64,000 nucleotides of DNA, taken from contig NZ_JACHJS010000001.1 in the NCBI RefSeq assembly GCF_014203755.1, positions 186,001-250,000 of the forward strand. Reading direction: 5' to 3'. This stretch comes from Saccharothrix violaceirubra. GTDB lineage: Bacteria > Actinomycetota > Actinomycetes > Mycobacteriales > Pseudonocardiaceae. A program made the position numbers and the translations under genes. Under the pieces are notes generated by a model. It saw nothing but the letters and a program-made list of their open reading frames with translations, was not told the origin of the DNA and did no database searches. Shown here piece after piece: positions 16,885 through 32,260 of this stretch (position 1 is its first letter; each line of letters begins with the position of its first letter).

Positions 16885-17319
16885 ATGCCTCCCAAGAAGA
16901 AGAAGCTCGCAGCGATCATCAAGCTGCAGATCAAGGCCGGTGCGGCGAACCCCGCCCCGCCGGTCGGCCCCGCGCTGGGTCAGCACGGCGTCAACATCAT
17001 GGAGTTCTGCAAGCAGTACAACGCGGCGACCGAGTCGCAGCGCGGCACCGTGGTGCCGGTCGAGATCTCCGTGTACGAAGACCGGTCGTTCGACTTCAAG
17101 CTGAAGACGCCGCCGGCCGCGAAGCTGATCCTCAAGGCCGCGGGCGTGGAGAAGGGCTCCGGCGAGCCCCACCGCGTCAAGGTCGCCAAGATCACCCAGG
17201 ACCAGGTCCGCGAGATCGCCACCGCCAAGATGGTCGACCTGAACGCGAACGACGTCGACCAGGCCGCCAAGATCATCGCCGGCACCGCCCGCTCCATGGG
17301 CATCACCATCGAGGGCTGA
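16885..17319 (+). CDS. rplK: 50S ribosomal protein L11
   Basis: A 144-residue L11 with the proline-rich N-terminal thiopeptide/RelA-contact region ([20 protein letters not shown]) and the C-terminal rRNA-binding domain ending [12 protein letters not shown]. It forms the GTPase-associated stalk base with 23S rRNA and is needed for stringent-response activation of RelA. The ATG with GGAAATG context was chosen over the upstream in-frame reading because this gives the exact family start MPPKKKK. Confidence 0.97.
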   Translation: MPPKKKKLAAIIKLQIKAGAANPAPPVGPALGQHGVNIMEFCKQYNAATESQRGTVVPVEISVYEDRSFDFKLKTPPAAKLILKAAGVEKGSGEPHRVKVAKITQDQVREIATAKMVDLNANDVDQAAKIIAGTARSMGITIEG

Positions 17320-17377
17320 CCGCCGCACCGCGTCTTCACCACTGCTCGGGGCCATCCCCAGCCGTGAGGTCGCCGTT

Positions 17378-17480
17378 GCCGTCTGGACTGAGTCATTTCG
17401 ATCCGCCCGAAGGGCCGATCGAAATCACGAGGGAAGACGGCGACTCCAGGGCGACCGAACCGCCCCGACGAAGTCGGGGC
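17378..17480 (+). promoter_or_regulatory. Structured leader of rplA
   Basis: GCCGTCT (17378-17384) can pair with AGACGGC (17434-17440) around an inner stem ATTTCGATC/GATCGAAAT with a GCCC-GAA-GGGC tip. A separate perfect stem GCCCCGAC-GAA-GTCGGGGC follows at 17462-17480. The 224-nt spacer between rplK and rplA is long for this operon. Repression of the operon by L1 binding its own mRNA is known in other bacteria; that this structure is the site is inference. Confidence 0.4.
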
Positions 17481-17543
17481 TATCGAACACAGTGGGAGAG
17501 CTGAGCGCAGCTCGCACCACGACTGTTGCTTAAGGACAGAAGC

Positions 17544-18260
17544 ATGAAGCGCAGCAAGGCGTACAAGAACGCCGCCGAGCTGGTGGACCGGGAGCGGCTG
17601 TACTCGCCGCTGGAGGCCGCCAAGCTCGCCAAGGACACGTCCAAGGTCAAGCTGGACGCGACCGTCGAGGTCGCCATCCGGCTCGGCGTGGACCCCCGCA
17701 AGGCCGACCAGATGGTCCGCGGCACCGTGAACCTGCCGCACGGTACGGGCAAGACCGCCCGCGTGATCGTCTTCGCGACGGGCGACAAGGCCGCCGAGGC
17801 CGAGGCCGCCGGTGCGGACGCGGTCGGCTCCGAGGACCTCATCGAGCGCATCCAGGGCGGGTGGCTCGACTTCGACGCCGCGATCGCGACGCCGGACCAG
17901 ATGGCCAAGGTCGGCCGCATCGCCCGCATCCTCGGCCCGCGTGGCCTGATGCCGAACCCGAAGACCGGCACCGTGACCCCCGAGGTCTCGAAGGCCGTGA
18001 CGGACATCAAGGGCGGTAAGATCAACTTCCGCGTGGACAAGCAGGCCAACCTGCACCTCGTCATCGGCAAGGTGTCGTTCGACGCCGAGAAGCTGGTCGA
18101 GAACTACGCCGCCGCGCTCGACGAGATCCTGCGCGCGAAGCCGTCCGCCGCCAAGGGCCGGTACCTGAAGAAGGTCACCGTCTCCACGACGATGGGCCCC
18201 GGCATCCCGGTCGACCCGAACCGCACGCGCAACCTGCTGGCCGACGAGGCCGCGGTCTGA
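17544..18260 (+). CDS. rplA: 50S ribosomal protein L1
   Basis: A 238-residue L1 with the family signature [17 protein letters not shown] and the usual two-domain layout. It binds helices 76-78 of 23S rRNA and moves deacylated tRNA out of the E site. The ATG at 17544 ([10 protein letters not shown]) follows AAGGA; a TTG six codons earlier is in frame but has no site. A strong bidirectional terminator closes the operon. Confidence 0.97.
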   Translation: MKRSKAYKNAAELVDRERLYSPLEAAKLAKDTSKVKLDATVEVAIRLGVDPRKADQMVRGTVNLPHGTGKTARVIVFATGDKAAEAEAAGADAVGSEDLIERIQGGWLDFDAAIATPDQMAKVGRIARILGPRGLMPNPKTGTVTPEVSKAVTDIKGGKINFRVDKQANLHLVIGKVSFDAEKLVENYAAALDEILRAKPSAAKGRYLKKVTVSTTMGPGIPVDPNRTRNLLADEAAV

Positions 18261-18275
18261 CGTCCGCGAGTCCGT

Positions 18276-18309
18276 CGAAGTGCCCCCGGCCCACGCCGGG
18301 GGCACTTCG
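18276..18309. terminator. Bidirectional terminator between rplA and a convergent gene
   Basis: CGAAGTGCCCCCGGC and its perfect complement enclose CCAC. It lies 16 nt past rplA and 5 nt before the stop of the minus-strand gene, serving both. Confidence 0.85.
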
Positions 18310-18313
18310 CGTT

Positions 18314-19066
18314 TCAGCCCGTCGCGCAGTCGGCGGGTTCGGCCTCGTACCCGCTGATCACCCACGTGTTGTTGACCTGCCGGGTCAGCACGAACCGGCC
18401 GAGCCGCGGCCCGCCGGTGACCTGGAGCGCGCACGAGCTGACCTCGACGCCGGCGCCCTTCGGCGTGCCGCGCATCTCCGCGGGGAAGCCGACCTGCCGG
18501 TAGTCGGCCTCGTTGGTGACCTGCTTGTTCAACGCGTGCACGGCGGCGGCGCAGTCCTGTGCGCCGAACGCGTCCGCGAAGGACTTCTCCGCCCTGTCCT
18601 CGCTGAAAAGCGCGCACGCCCGCCCGGCGTCGTCGGTGATCACGTGCTTGTAGAACATCGCCACCGTGCCCTGGATGCCCCAGGGCGTCTGCGGTGCGAT
18701 GACGTTGCCCTTGTCGCCGCCGCTGTCCACGGCGACGTCGCCGACGTCGTCCGTGCCGAAGAACCGCTCGTAGAAGTACGAGAGCACCAGCAGCACCAGG
18801 ACGAGGGAGACCAGCCGCCGGAACAGCCTGCTGCCCACGAGGACACGCCACAGGGGCTTGCCCGGTGCCTTGGCGGGCTTCGGGTCCGGCGGGAGCGGCA
18901 CGGGTGGCTGCGCGCCCGCCGGCTGGGAACTCGGCGGCAGGGCGTGTTGCCCCTGCGCCTGCTGGAAGCGCTGGAACTCCTGGAACCGTTGGAATTCCTG
19001 GAACTGCCTGAGCTGTTCCGGGTCGATGTCCGGCTGCTGCGGGCTCCGGGGCGGCTCGTCGGTCAC
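18314..19066 (-). CDS. Membrane-anchored protein with FQRFQ repeats, unknown
   Basis: A 250-residue protein. Residues 19-37 are a short tandem repeat, [16 protein letters not shown], then a Pro-rich linker, a basic stretch and one membrane helix (about 83-98, [15 protein letters not shown]). The outer part (110-250) has three cysteines and ends in a beta-rich unit ([20 protein letters not shown]), like a SnoaL/NTF2-type fold. Function is unknown. The GTG start has a weak ribosome site. The N-terminal repeat would be cytoplasmic and could form a coiled coil. It divides rplKA from rplJL, a known insertion point in the phylum. Confidence 0.65.
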   Translation of the reverse strand: MTDEPPRSPQQPDIDPEQLRQFQEFQRFQEFQRFQQAQGQHALPPSSQPAGAQPPVPLPPDPKPAKAPGKPLWRVLVGSRLFRRLVSLVLVLLVLSYFYERFFGTDDVGDVAVDSGGDKGNVIAPQTPWGIQGTVAMFYKHVITDDAGRACALFSEDRAEKSFADAFGAQDCAAAVHALNKQVTNEADYRQVGFPAEMRGTPKGAGVEVSSCALQVTGGPRLGRFVLTRQVNNTWVISGYEAEPADCATG

Positions 19067-19085
19067 AGGTCACATCATGCCGAAT

Positions 19086-19115
19086 TTGGTCGTGGCTCCG
19101 GCCCTTTGCTACGGT
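19086..19115 (+). promoter_or_regulatory. Candidate promoter of rplJ-rplL
   Basis: TTGGTC, 18 nt, TACGGT. It lies in front of the L10 leader and just behind the divergent GTG start of the repeat-containing membrane protein. Confidence 0.4.
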
Positions 19116-19118
19116 TGG

Positions 19119-19275
19119 CGCGTTCCACCGAAGACCGTCGGTCTTCGTCGATCCCCTGGGATCGGCGAACGAAGGCTCCGCGAGCACGCGGGCGGCCCGC
19201 GCAGGAGGACGAGGAAGCAAGGCGGGTTCCGATCCGCTTTCGACGCCCCGTGCCGATCGCGCAGGGGCGTTTTTT
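19119..19275 (+). promoter_or_regulatory. L10 leader with intrinsic attenuator
   Basis: The rplJ leader contains stems around CCGAAGACCGTCGGTCTTCG and GATCCCCTGGGATC and a CGCGCAGGAGGACGAGG segment, similar to the actinobacterial L10(L12)4 binding leader. It ends in an attenuator: ACGCCCC (19243-19249) pairs with GGGGCGT (19264-19270) and a run of six T follows. Binding of L10-L12 to this leader represses rplJL in other bacteria; here it is inferred from position and form. Confidence 0.6.
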
Positions 19276-19328
19276 CGTGCCTCCGGGCGGCCGGCGTGTT
19301 GTCACCCCAGCCCAGAGAGGAGGCGATC

Positions 19329-19874
19329 ATGGCGAAGCCCACCAAGGTTTCGGCCGTCGCCGAGCTGTCGGACAAGTTCCGCGGTAGCTCGGCCGCTGTC
19401 GTGACCGAATACCGTGGCCTCTCCATGGCGCAGCTCACCACGCTGCGTCGCGCTCTCGGCGCGGGCACCACGTACACCGTCGCGAAGAACACGCTGGTCA
19501 AGCTGGCCGCCAAGGACGCGGGCGTCGAGGGCCTCGAGGCCCTGCTCGTCGGTCCGACGGCCATCGCTTTCGTCGAGGGCGAGCCCGTCGACGCGGCGAA
19601 GGCCCTGCGCGACTTCGCGAAGGACAACAAGGCCCTGGTCATCAAGGGCGGCTACATGGACGGCCGCCCGCTCAGCGTCGACGAGGTCACCGCGATCGCG
19701 GACCTCGAGACGCGCGAGGTGCTGCTCGCCAAGCTGGCGGGCGCGATGAAGGGGAACCTGGCCAAGGCCGCGGGTCTGTTCAACGCCCCGGCTTCCCAGG
19801 TCGCCCGCCTGGCCGCTGCCCTTCAGGAGAAGAAGGCGGCCGAATCGCCCGCCGACGCTCCCGCCGAAAGCTGA
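19329..19874 (+). CDS. rplJ: 50S ribosomal protein L10
   Basis: A 181-residue L10. Residues 1-130 bind 23S rRNA with L11 ([30 protein letters not shown]), and the C-terminal helix ([15 protein letters not shown]) carries the L7/L12 dimers. GAGAGGAGG precedes the ATG. The last dozen residues are Ala/Pro/Glu-rich and disordered. It represses its own operon through the leader upstream in well-studied bacteria. Confidence 0.97.
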   Translation: MAKPTKVSAVAELSDKFRGSSAAVVTEYRGLSMAQLTTLRRALGAGTTYTVAKNTLVKLAAKDAGVEGLEALLVGPTAIAFVEGEPVDAAKALRDFAKDNKALVIKGGYMDGRPLSVDEVTAIADLETREVLLAKLAGAMKGNLAKAAGLFNAPASQVARLAAALQEKKAAESPADAPAES

Positions 19875-19929
19875 TCACCGAACCCACGCGTCCGGCTTTC
19901 GGGCGTCGCACTAGAAAGGACCGCCGACC

Positions 19930-20319
19930 ATGGCGAAGCTCAGCACCGAAGAGCTGCTCGACGCGTTCAAGGAAATGACGCTGCTCGAGCTGTCGGCCTT
20001 CGTGAAGCAGTTCGAGGAGACCTTCGAGGTCACCGCCGCCGCTCCGGTCGCCGTCGCGGCCGTCGCGGGCACGGGCGCCACCGCCGCCCCCGCCGAGGAG
20101 GAGAAGGACGAGTTCACCGTCGTCCTGGAGTCCGCCGGCGACAAGAAGATCCAGGTCATCAAGGTCGTCCGCGAGGTCGTCTCGGGCCTGGGCCTGAAGG
20201 AGGCCAAGGAGCTGGTCGAGTCCGCTCCGAAGCCGCTGCTGGAGAACGTGGCCAAGGACGTGGCGGACGCCGCCAAGGAGAAGCTCGAGGCCGCGGGCGC
20301 CAAGATCTCGCTCAAGTGA
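19930..20319 (+). CDS. rplL: 50S ribosomal protein L7/L12
   Basis: A 129-residue stalk protein. It has an N-terminal dimer domain ([20 protein letters not shown]), an Ala-rich hinge and a C-terminal factor-binding domain with [11 protein letters not shown] and the conserved [12 protein letters not shown]. It recruits elongation factors and stimulates their GTPase activity. GAAAGGA lies upstream. A strong terminator follows, so rpoB transcription depends on its own promoters here. Confidence 0.97.
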   Translation: MAKLSTEELLDAFKEMTLLELSAFVKQFEETFEVTAAAPVAVAAVAGTGATAAPAEEEKDEFTVVLESAGDKKIQVIKVVREVVSGLGLKEAKELVESAPKPLLENVAKDVADAAKEKLEAAGAKISLK

Positions 20320-20337
20320 TCTTGCGTTTCGACGCCT

Positions 20338-20381
20338 GAACGGGGCGGACATCCTCACGGATGTCCGCCCCGTTCGTTTTT
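20338..20381 (+). terminator. Strong terminator after rplL
   Basis: GAACGGGGCGGACATCC pairs perfectly with its complement over a TCAC loop and is followed by CGTTTTTG. It is the most canonical Rho-independent terminator in the window. Confidence 0.92.
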
Positions 20382-20816
20382 GTGGCCGAACGCGCGATAT
20401 CACCCGACCGACGTACATCAAGTGATGTCAGTCACATTTTCCGGGCCGCATGGTGGCGGTTTCGGACAGTTCCCTCGATCGAGTCCGCATCCCCGTCAAA
20501 GAGTCGCCGTTGCTCACTTCGAGGTGTTTGCGCAGGTCAAGCCCGCCACGCGGAGTAAACGCGCACTGCGCCACAGGGGTGATCGCCGCGTGGCATCTTG
20601 ACTGCGGGCGTCGGCGGGGTCACTCTGTCGTTGAACACGAGAAAGGTCCTTCCAGGTGCCTCTCGACAGTTGGCGTGCGCGTAGCTAGACTGCCCCTTTG
20701 CGCTGCCCTCTTTCCGTTTGCCCTTCGCCGAGAGCTGGATTGCCGGGCATCGCCGCACCCTTGACAGCCGTGCTAGTCCGCTGCTAGTCGGCTAACTGTC
20801 CCTGGAAGGACGCATC
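20382..20816 (+). promoter_or_regulatory. rpoBC upstream region with two candidate SigA-type promoters
   Basis: P1: TCGACA (20663-20668), 17 nt, TAGACT (20686-20691). P2: TTGACA (20761-20766), 18 nt, TAGTCG (20785-20790), about 20 nt before the ribosome site. TGCTAGTC occurs twice, 11 nt apart, in the P2 spacer and over its -10. The first 270 nt have no supported gene. Two promoters for rpoB after a strong terminator fit separate control of polymerase and L10-L12 synthesis. Confidence 0.6.
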
Positions 20817-24299
<3,483 letters not shown>

Positions 24300-24408
24300 C
24301 CTCGCCGGTCACCGGGGACGCCCCCTACCGCGTCCCCGGTGACCGAACCACCGGCTCCGCCACACCGCCTTCCTGGGCGACCGATCCAAAAAGGGGAAGA
24401 GAGTAGAC

Positions 24409-28305
<3,897 letters not shown>

Positions 28306-28324
28306 CCGAAGTCGACAGAAGCAC

Positions 28325-28367
28325 AAAGGGAATGGCCCCCGGCAGACCGCCGGGGGCCATTCCCTTT
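28325..28367 (+). terminator. Terminator after rpoC
   Basis: A 19-bp perfect stem (28325-28343 with 28349-28367) with a 5-nt loop, starting in AAAGGG and ending in CCCTTT. It closes the rpoBC operon and stands at the left border of the minus-strand accessory block. Confidence 0.92.
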
Positions 28368-28512
28368 CTACCGCCGCGTTCGGCAACCACGAGCCACAAC
28401 GAAAGCCGGGGGCGCAAGCCCAGACGGAGAACCGAGCACTTACCTTCTCTTTGGCGGCCTGCCAAGCGGCGAGCGTCGCTTCAAGCTCTTCGCTCTCGAT
28501 CTTTCGAAGACT

Positions 28513-28947
28513 TCACGACCGCCGACGAGCTTTACCCAACGCCCGAGCCTTGGCCACCAGGTCGTCCACAAGATCCGCGTCGGCGAGTGGGGGTACACCG
28601 TCCGCACAGCAGGGCGGCTTCGTCCGCCGCTCGTCCAACCGAGGCGCCACCCCGGCCAACTCGTACAACGCGTCGTAAAGATTCCGCCCGGGATCATCGT
28701 CATGCCGACCGACCAGCAACACCCACGCCGTGTCGACAGACGGAAAAGCCACCACGACCCGATCGGCCCCGCGCAGGTGCTTCACGCACAACCGCGACAA
28801 CGGCTCGGGCCCGGTGACCCGGTACCCCATCGCGGCGCAGCCGGAATGGGACAGTTCATCGAGGAACCGTTCATATGCCTGCCGTGCAGGCCCGCGTAAT
28901 CCGGCGGCTTGCAACGAGGCCACCGGCGTTTCGACTACTTCGACCAA
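28513..28947 (-). CDS. Putative toxin of a toxin-antitoxin pair (RelE-like?)
   Basis: A 144-residue protein I cannot assign to a named family. The middle part (CVKHLRGADRVVVAFPSVD, then WVLLVGRHDDDPGRNLYDAL) has the beta-strand pattern of RelE/HigB-type toxins, and a late CC pair (KPPCCADG) and a basic tail follow. It starts at a TTG overlapping the upstream gene by 13 nt. The upstream gene is a helix-turn-helix protein with an autoregulatory-looking promoter, which is the normal antitoxin-toxin layout. The toxin call is inference from shape and context. Confidence 0.5.
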   Translation of the reverse strand: MVEVVETPVASLQAAGLRGPARQAYERFLDELSHSGCAAMGYRVTGPEPLSRLCVKHLRGADRVVVAFPSVDTAWVLLVGRHDDDPGRNLYDALYELAGVAPRLDERRTKPPCCADGVPPLADADLVDDLVAKARALGKARRRS

Positions 28948-29390
28948 CCTGTGCGGACCACGCGTCCTTCACCGCGGTTCATCTGGGCGATGCTCTCGAC
29001 CAGGTCCGGCCGCTCGACCAGCGCGGCGTCGCTCAACCTGCGGTGCACCTCGTCCAGCAGTCCCCGCGTCTTCCCGGCCCGCCGCAGTTCGGCCACGACG
29101 TGCATGACCTCGTGCAGGCGGACGGCGTCCAACAGCATCCGGGGCGATTCGCTGTGCACGGCGAGCACTCCCTCGCGTGCCCAGGCTTTGACCGTCTTCT
29201 CGGTCAGGTCGAGCAGTTCGCCCGCCACGACCGGCCGGACGGGTGGTGCCGAGGACAGCACCCGCTCGACCACGTCGGTCAGCTTGGAGCGCCGCTCGTC
29301 GTCGGCGGACAGCGTGAACGCGACCTCTTCGATGTCCTCGACCTGCGCGAACAGGTCCCGGATCAGCGCGGCCTCGGTGGCGACGGACAT
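28935..29390 (-). CDS. Putative helix-turn-helix antitoxin
   Basis: A 151-residue protein with a MerR/Xre-like DNA-binding helix pair near residues 60-85 (LLDLTEKTVKAWAREGVLAV) and a long helical C-terminus (VVAELRRAGKTRGLLDEVHR). The ATG has GGAGGGAG at 29396-29403. Its promoter (TTGTCA, 17 nt, GATAAT) is overlapped by a perfect 10-bp inverted repeat, as expected for a self-repressing antitoxin. The downstream overlapping gene would be the toxin. The family name is unknown to me. Confidence 0.55.
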   Translation of the reverse strand: MSVATEAALIRDLFAQVEDIEEVAFTLSADDERRSKLTDVVERVLSSAPPVRPVVAGELLDLTEKTVKAWAREGVLAVHSESPRMLLDAVRLHEVMHVVAELRRAGKTRGLLDEVHRRLSDAALVERPDLVESIAQMNRGEGRVVRTGWSK

Positions 29391-29405
29391 GACGGCTCCC
29401 TCCGT

Positions 29406-29443
29406 TCACTACCGATTATCACGCCTTTTCTCGGTAGTGACAA
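29406..29443 (-). promoter_or_regulatory. Promoter with embedded operator for the 29-kb toxin-antitoxin pair
   Basis: On the minus strand, TTGTCA (29443-29438), exactly 17 nt, GATAAT (29420-29415) is close to consensus. A perfect inverted repeat TCACTACCGA (29406-29415) / TCGGTAGTGA (29431-29440) overlaps the -35 at one arm and abuts the -10 and the start point with the other. A dimer bound to both arms would block polymerase. Confidence 0.75.
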
Positions 29444-29484
29444 CCCGGTGGCCCCGCCCTGCGGCGAGGCCACCCCGGCGGGGA

Positions 29485-29775
29485 TCAGGAGGAGAAGAAC
29501 AGTCCCGCGAGCCCGTGGTGCTTCCGGTGGCCGTACCCGTGCCCGTAGCCACCGTGACCCCAGGCGGGCTGGGTCTGCACGTAGTGGACCTGCGGAGCGG
29601 GCGCGTGCGCCGCCGGCGGCGGGGGCGGCGGGGTGTGCGTCTGGGCCTCCAGGCGCGTGATGGCTTCCAGCTCGCCGTAGTCCAGGAAGACGCCCCGGCA
29701 GCCGTCGCACTGCTCGATGTGCACACCCATCCGGTCGTAGGTGCGCATGTTCGCATGGCACTTGGGACACTGCAT
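29485..29775 (-). CDS. TFIIB-type zinc-ribbon protein
   Basis: A 96-residue protein. The first 40 residues are a zinc ribbon, CPKCHANMRTYDRMGVHIEQ then CDGCRGVFLDYGELEAI, of the zf-TFIIB family found in many small bacterial proteins of unknown role. A Pro run and a His/Gly/Tyr-rich tail (WGHGGYGHGYGHRKHHG) follow, able to bind metal loosely. The ATG has AGGAGG 8 nt upstream. It is a single gene between the toxin-antitoxin pair and the toxin operon. Confidence 0.8.
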   Translation of the reverse strand: MQCPKCHANMRTYDRMGVHIEQCDGCRGVFLDYGELEAITRLEAQTHTPPPPPPAAHAPAPQVHYVQTQPAWGHGGYGHGYGHRKHHGLAGLFFSS

Positions 29776-29813
29776 CGTGTGAGCCTCCTGCTCTCGGTGC
29801 TGTACCCGCGATA

Positions 29814-30668
29814 TTAGCCGCGAGCCATGGGTACATGCGTGGAGACGATCCGGGCGCAAGCATCCATCAGGGCACTTTGCGCCGACTCCAAACGCTTGCC
29901 GTCACGCTCCGCAGCGGTGAGCGCACGTGCCGCCATCTGGATCACCAACGCCCGCGCCGGCACCTCCAGCGCCGCCCAAGGGTCGTCCCGCCGCACGGCC
30001 GTACCGCCGGCGTCCAGGTAGGCGTCGAGCAGCCGCGCCCACGTCACGTCGTCGAGCACGCCCGCCAGCAGCAACGCCGCCGGGCGGGCCAGGTCCCACG
30101 CCGGGTCGCCGAACCCCAGGTCGTCCAGGTCGATCAACCACCACCCGTCCCGCCACAGCAACTGGCCCAGGTGCCAGTCGCCGTGGACGAGCGTCGACCC
30201 GGACGGCCCCCGCTCGGGCAGGGTCGCGAACGCCCGCTCGACGAGCGCCGCGCCGTCGACGTGCGTCGGCATGTCCCGCACGGCACGCACCATCCGCGCC
30301 CACGCCGTGGCCTCGGGGCTCCCGGCCGGCGCCGGCACGCGGTGCAGCTCGGCCAACAGCCGTCCCGCGACTTCCATCGGCAACGACTCGGGCTCGCCCT
30401 GCGGCACCGGCCGCCCGTAAGGCCACGACGTCACCACCCGGTCGCCGACCACGACCGGCGGACCCAGCGGCGGCAGCAACACCCGGCCCAGCCGCTCGGC
30501 CACGGCCAAACGCAGTGTCAACGCGTCCAGGTCCGTGCCCGGCTCGTGCGCCTTCAGCACGACGTCGCCCACCCGCACGACCACCACCGGGCCGCGCACG
30601 GCCAACACCTCGTGCGCACCGCCAGCGGCGAGCGCGACCATCCCCGCGACCAGGTCGTCCACGGTCAC
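29814..30668 (-). CDS. APH-fold phosphotransferase, last gene of the toxin operon
   Basis: A 284-residue protein of the aminoglycoside/choline kinase-like family. The catalytic loop is LVHGDWHLGQLLW and the magnesium-binding segment LIDLDDLGFGDPAWDLA; a Gly-rich N-lobe with VVLKAHEP holds the ATP lysine. Substrates in this family range from antibiotics to small metabolites and proteins, so none can be named. Its GTG overlaps the stop of the 531-residue protein (GTGA), tying it to the ADP-ribosyltransferase toxin operon, where it may modify or counteract something. That link is inference. Confidence 0.8.
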   Translation of the reverse strand: MTVDDLVAGMVALAAGGAHEVLAVRGPVVVVRVGDVVLKAHEPGTDLDALTLRLAVAERLGRVLLPPLGPPVVVGDRVVTSWPYGRPVPQGEPESLPMEVAGRLLAELHRVPAPAGSPEATAWARMVRAVRDMPTHVDGAALVERAFATLPERGPSGSTLVHGDWHLGQLLWRDGWWLIDLDDLGFGDPAWDLARPAALLLAGVLDDVTWARLLDAYLDAGGTAVRRDDPWAALEVPARALVIQMAARALTAAERDGKRLESAQSALMDACARIVSTHVPMARG

Positions 30669-32260
30669 AGTGAATCACCGGGACCGCCGGTCTCCACCGG
30701 CTCCCGCAACGCCTCCGAGTAGCTGTAGAAGAAGCCGATCAGGTAGGTCGCCGCGTCGCCCGGGTTGTCGAAGCTGCCGGAGAACCGCCTTTCGCCCCGG
30801 AACGACCAGAACACCACGAAGTAGTCGCCCTCCCGCACCAGGCACAGTGCACCGTCCACTTCGGAGCCGATCGAGTACGCCGACGGTGCCAGCCCAAGGA
30901 ACCGTGCGACGCTCGCCGCGGACCCGTAAGCCTGCTCGACCTCGGCCGCCAGACCCGGCTCGACGTCCTCGGCCGTCCCGCCCTGGTACTGCCGGGTCAC
31001 CAACGACGTGGCACGGGCGAGCAGCGCCGTCGGCAGCCGCGTGGTCCCCGAGTAGCGCACGTGCCGGATGTGCGCGAGGAAGTTGTTGTCCGGCGCGATG
31101 TCGTAGTGCTCCAGGTAGTGGGTGACCGACTCCGACCACACCCAGCGGCCGTCGGTCAGGTAGGTCATCGGCACGCGCTGCTCGCGTTCCGGGTGCATCA
31201 GGTCGGGGGCGTGCCCCCGACCCGCCAGCACCACGACGCCGCCGCGCAGGAAGCCGAGCAGGAGCTGCTTCTCGTCGGCGTTCACCGGCTGGCGGTGGAA
31301 CACCGGCGTGTCGCCCTCGACCACCGCGTCGAACGTGCGTGCCGACGTCAGGTCGGACGAGAGCGCGGGCTGCCACGGGTCGAGCCTGCCCGTCCCGGCG
31401 CCGACCTCCAGGTCGAGCAGTTCCGCCGCCGCGCGCACCAGCCAGTCCGGCGTGTCGCCCAGGGCACGCGGGAAACGCAGCAGTTCCTGCCGTGCGTACC
31501 CGAAGTCCGGCTCGTCGTGGGGGCGGAAGTAGAACGGGCGCCACGGCGGTTCCGTCTTCCGGTCGTAGGCCACCCGGGGCGTGCCGTCACGCTCGACCAC
31601 GTAGTCCGCGCGGTACCAGGCACCGGACGGGCCGTAGGTGGCCGTGCGCAGCCGGGTGAAGCCCTGGCCCACCATCGGCCGCGGCGACCAGTGCACGACG
31701 CCGGCGGTGGTCGTCGCGGACGCGGTGAGCAACTGCCAGGCACCCAGCGCCCACACCTCGACGTCGATCCTGGTCCAGCCTTCGGGTGCGTCCTCGGCGA
31801 GCGCCCGCGTGATCTCGTCGAGGTACCGGCCCTCGGCCTCGGACACGTCCGGCACCGGGTACGCGGGCGGCAGGTACAGGAACGGCGCCGGCTGGTAGTC
31901 CGGCGCCGGCAGCACCTCGTACCGCACCTGGAACAGGCTTGCGCACTCCGTCACGGGCACGACCTCGACCGCGTCGGGTGCGTACGTGTCCCCGGCATGC
32001 CGCCAGCCGCCCGGCACCACGGCCGCGGTGCCGTCGTCCCGGACCTCCACCAGCGTGGCGAACCGGTTACCGACCCGCACTCCGGGTCGGAGCTGGAACG
32101 ACGACTCAGCCCCGTTGTGGAGCAGGGTCGTCGCGTCCTCGTCGGCCACCACGACGACCTCGCCGAACGGTCCGACCAGGTACTCCGCGACCGGGTACAG
32201 CCGGTCGGCCCAGACGACGTACCCGGTCGGGTCCGTCCGCTCGGGGAAGATCGCCTTCAC
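30665..32260 (-). CDS. 531-residue protein of toxin operon, unknown (possible immunity)
   Basis: I do not recognise a named family. It looks modular: residues 1-110 beta-rich (KAIFPERTDPTGYVVWADRL), 140-300 with WYRADYVVERDGTPRVAYDR and a WRPFYF step, 310-420 with FLRGGVVVLAGRGHAPDLM and a Trp-rich DGRWVWSESVTHYLEHY, and a C-terminal FVVFWSFRGERRFSGSF. It has no signal peptide or membrane helix, so it should be cytoplasmic. Aromatic-rich modules of this sort occur in proteins beside polymorphic toxins, often immunity proteins. It starts at a GTG overlapping the gene before it and ends overlapping the kinase. Confidence 0.6.
   Translation of the reverse strand: MKAIFPERTDPTGYVVWADRLYPVAEYLVGPFGEVVVVADEDATTLLHNGAESSFQLRPGVRVGNRFATLVEVRDDGTAAVVPGGWRHAGDTYAPDAVEVVPVTECASLFQVRYEVLPAPDYQPAPFLYLPPAYPVPDVSEAEGRYLDEITRALAEDAPEGWTRIDVEVWALGAWQLLTASATTTAGVVHWSPRPMVGQGFTRLRTATYGPSGAWYRADYVVERDGTPRVAYDRKTEPPWRPFYFRPHDEPDFGYARQELLRFPRALGDTPDWLVRAAAELLDLEVGAGTGRLDPWQPALSSDLTSARTFDAVVEGDTPVFHRQPVNADEKQLLLGFLRGGVVVLAGRGHAPDLMHPEREQRVPMTYLTDGRWVWSESVTHYLEHYDIAPDNNFLAHIRHVRYSGTTRLPTALLARATSLVTRQYQGGTAEDVEPGLAAEVEQAYGSAASVARFLGLAPSAYSIGSEVDGALCLVREGDYFVVFWSFRGERRFSGSFDNPGDAATYLIGFFYSYSEALREPVETGGPGDSL

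Noticed and set aside
17526..17528. TTG as the rplA start
   Set aside because: It would add six residues not found in L1; the ATG at 17544 has AAGGA upstream.
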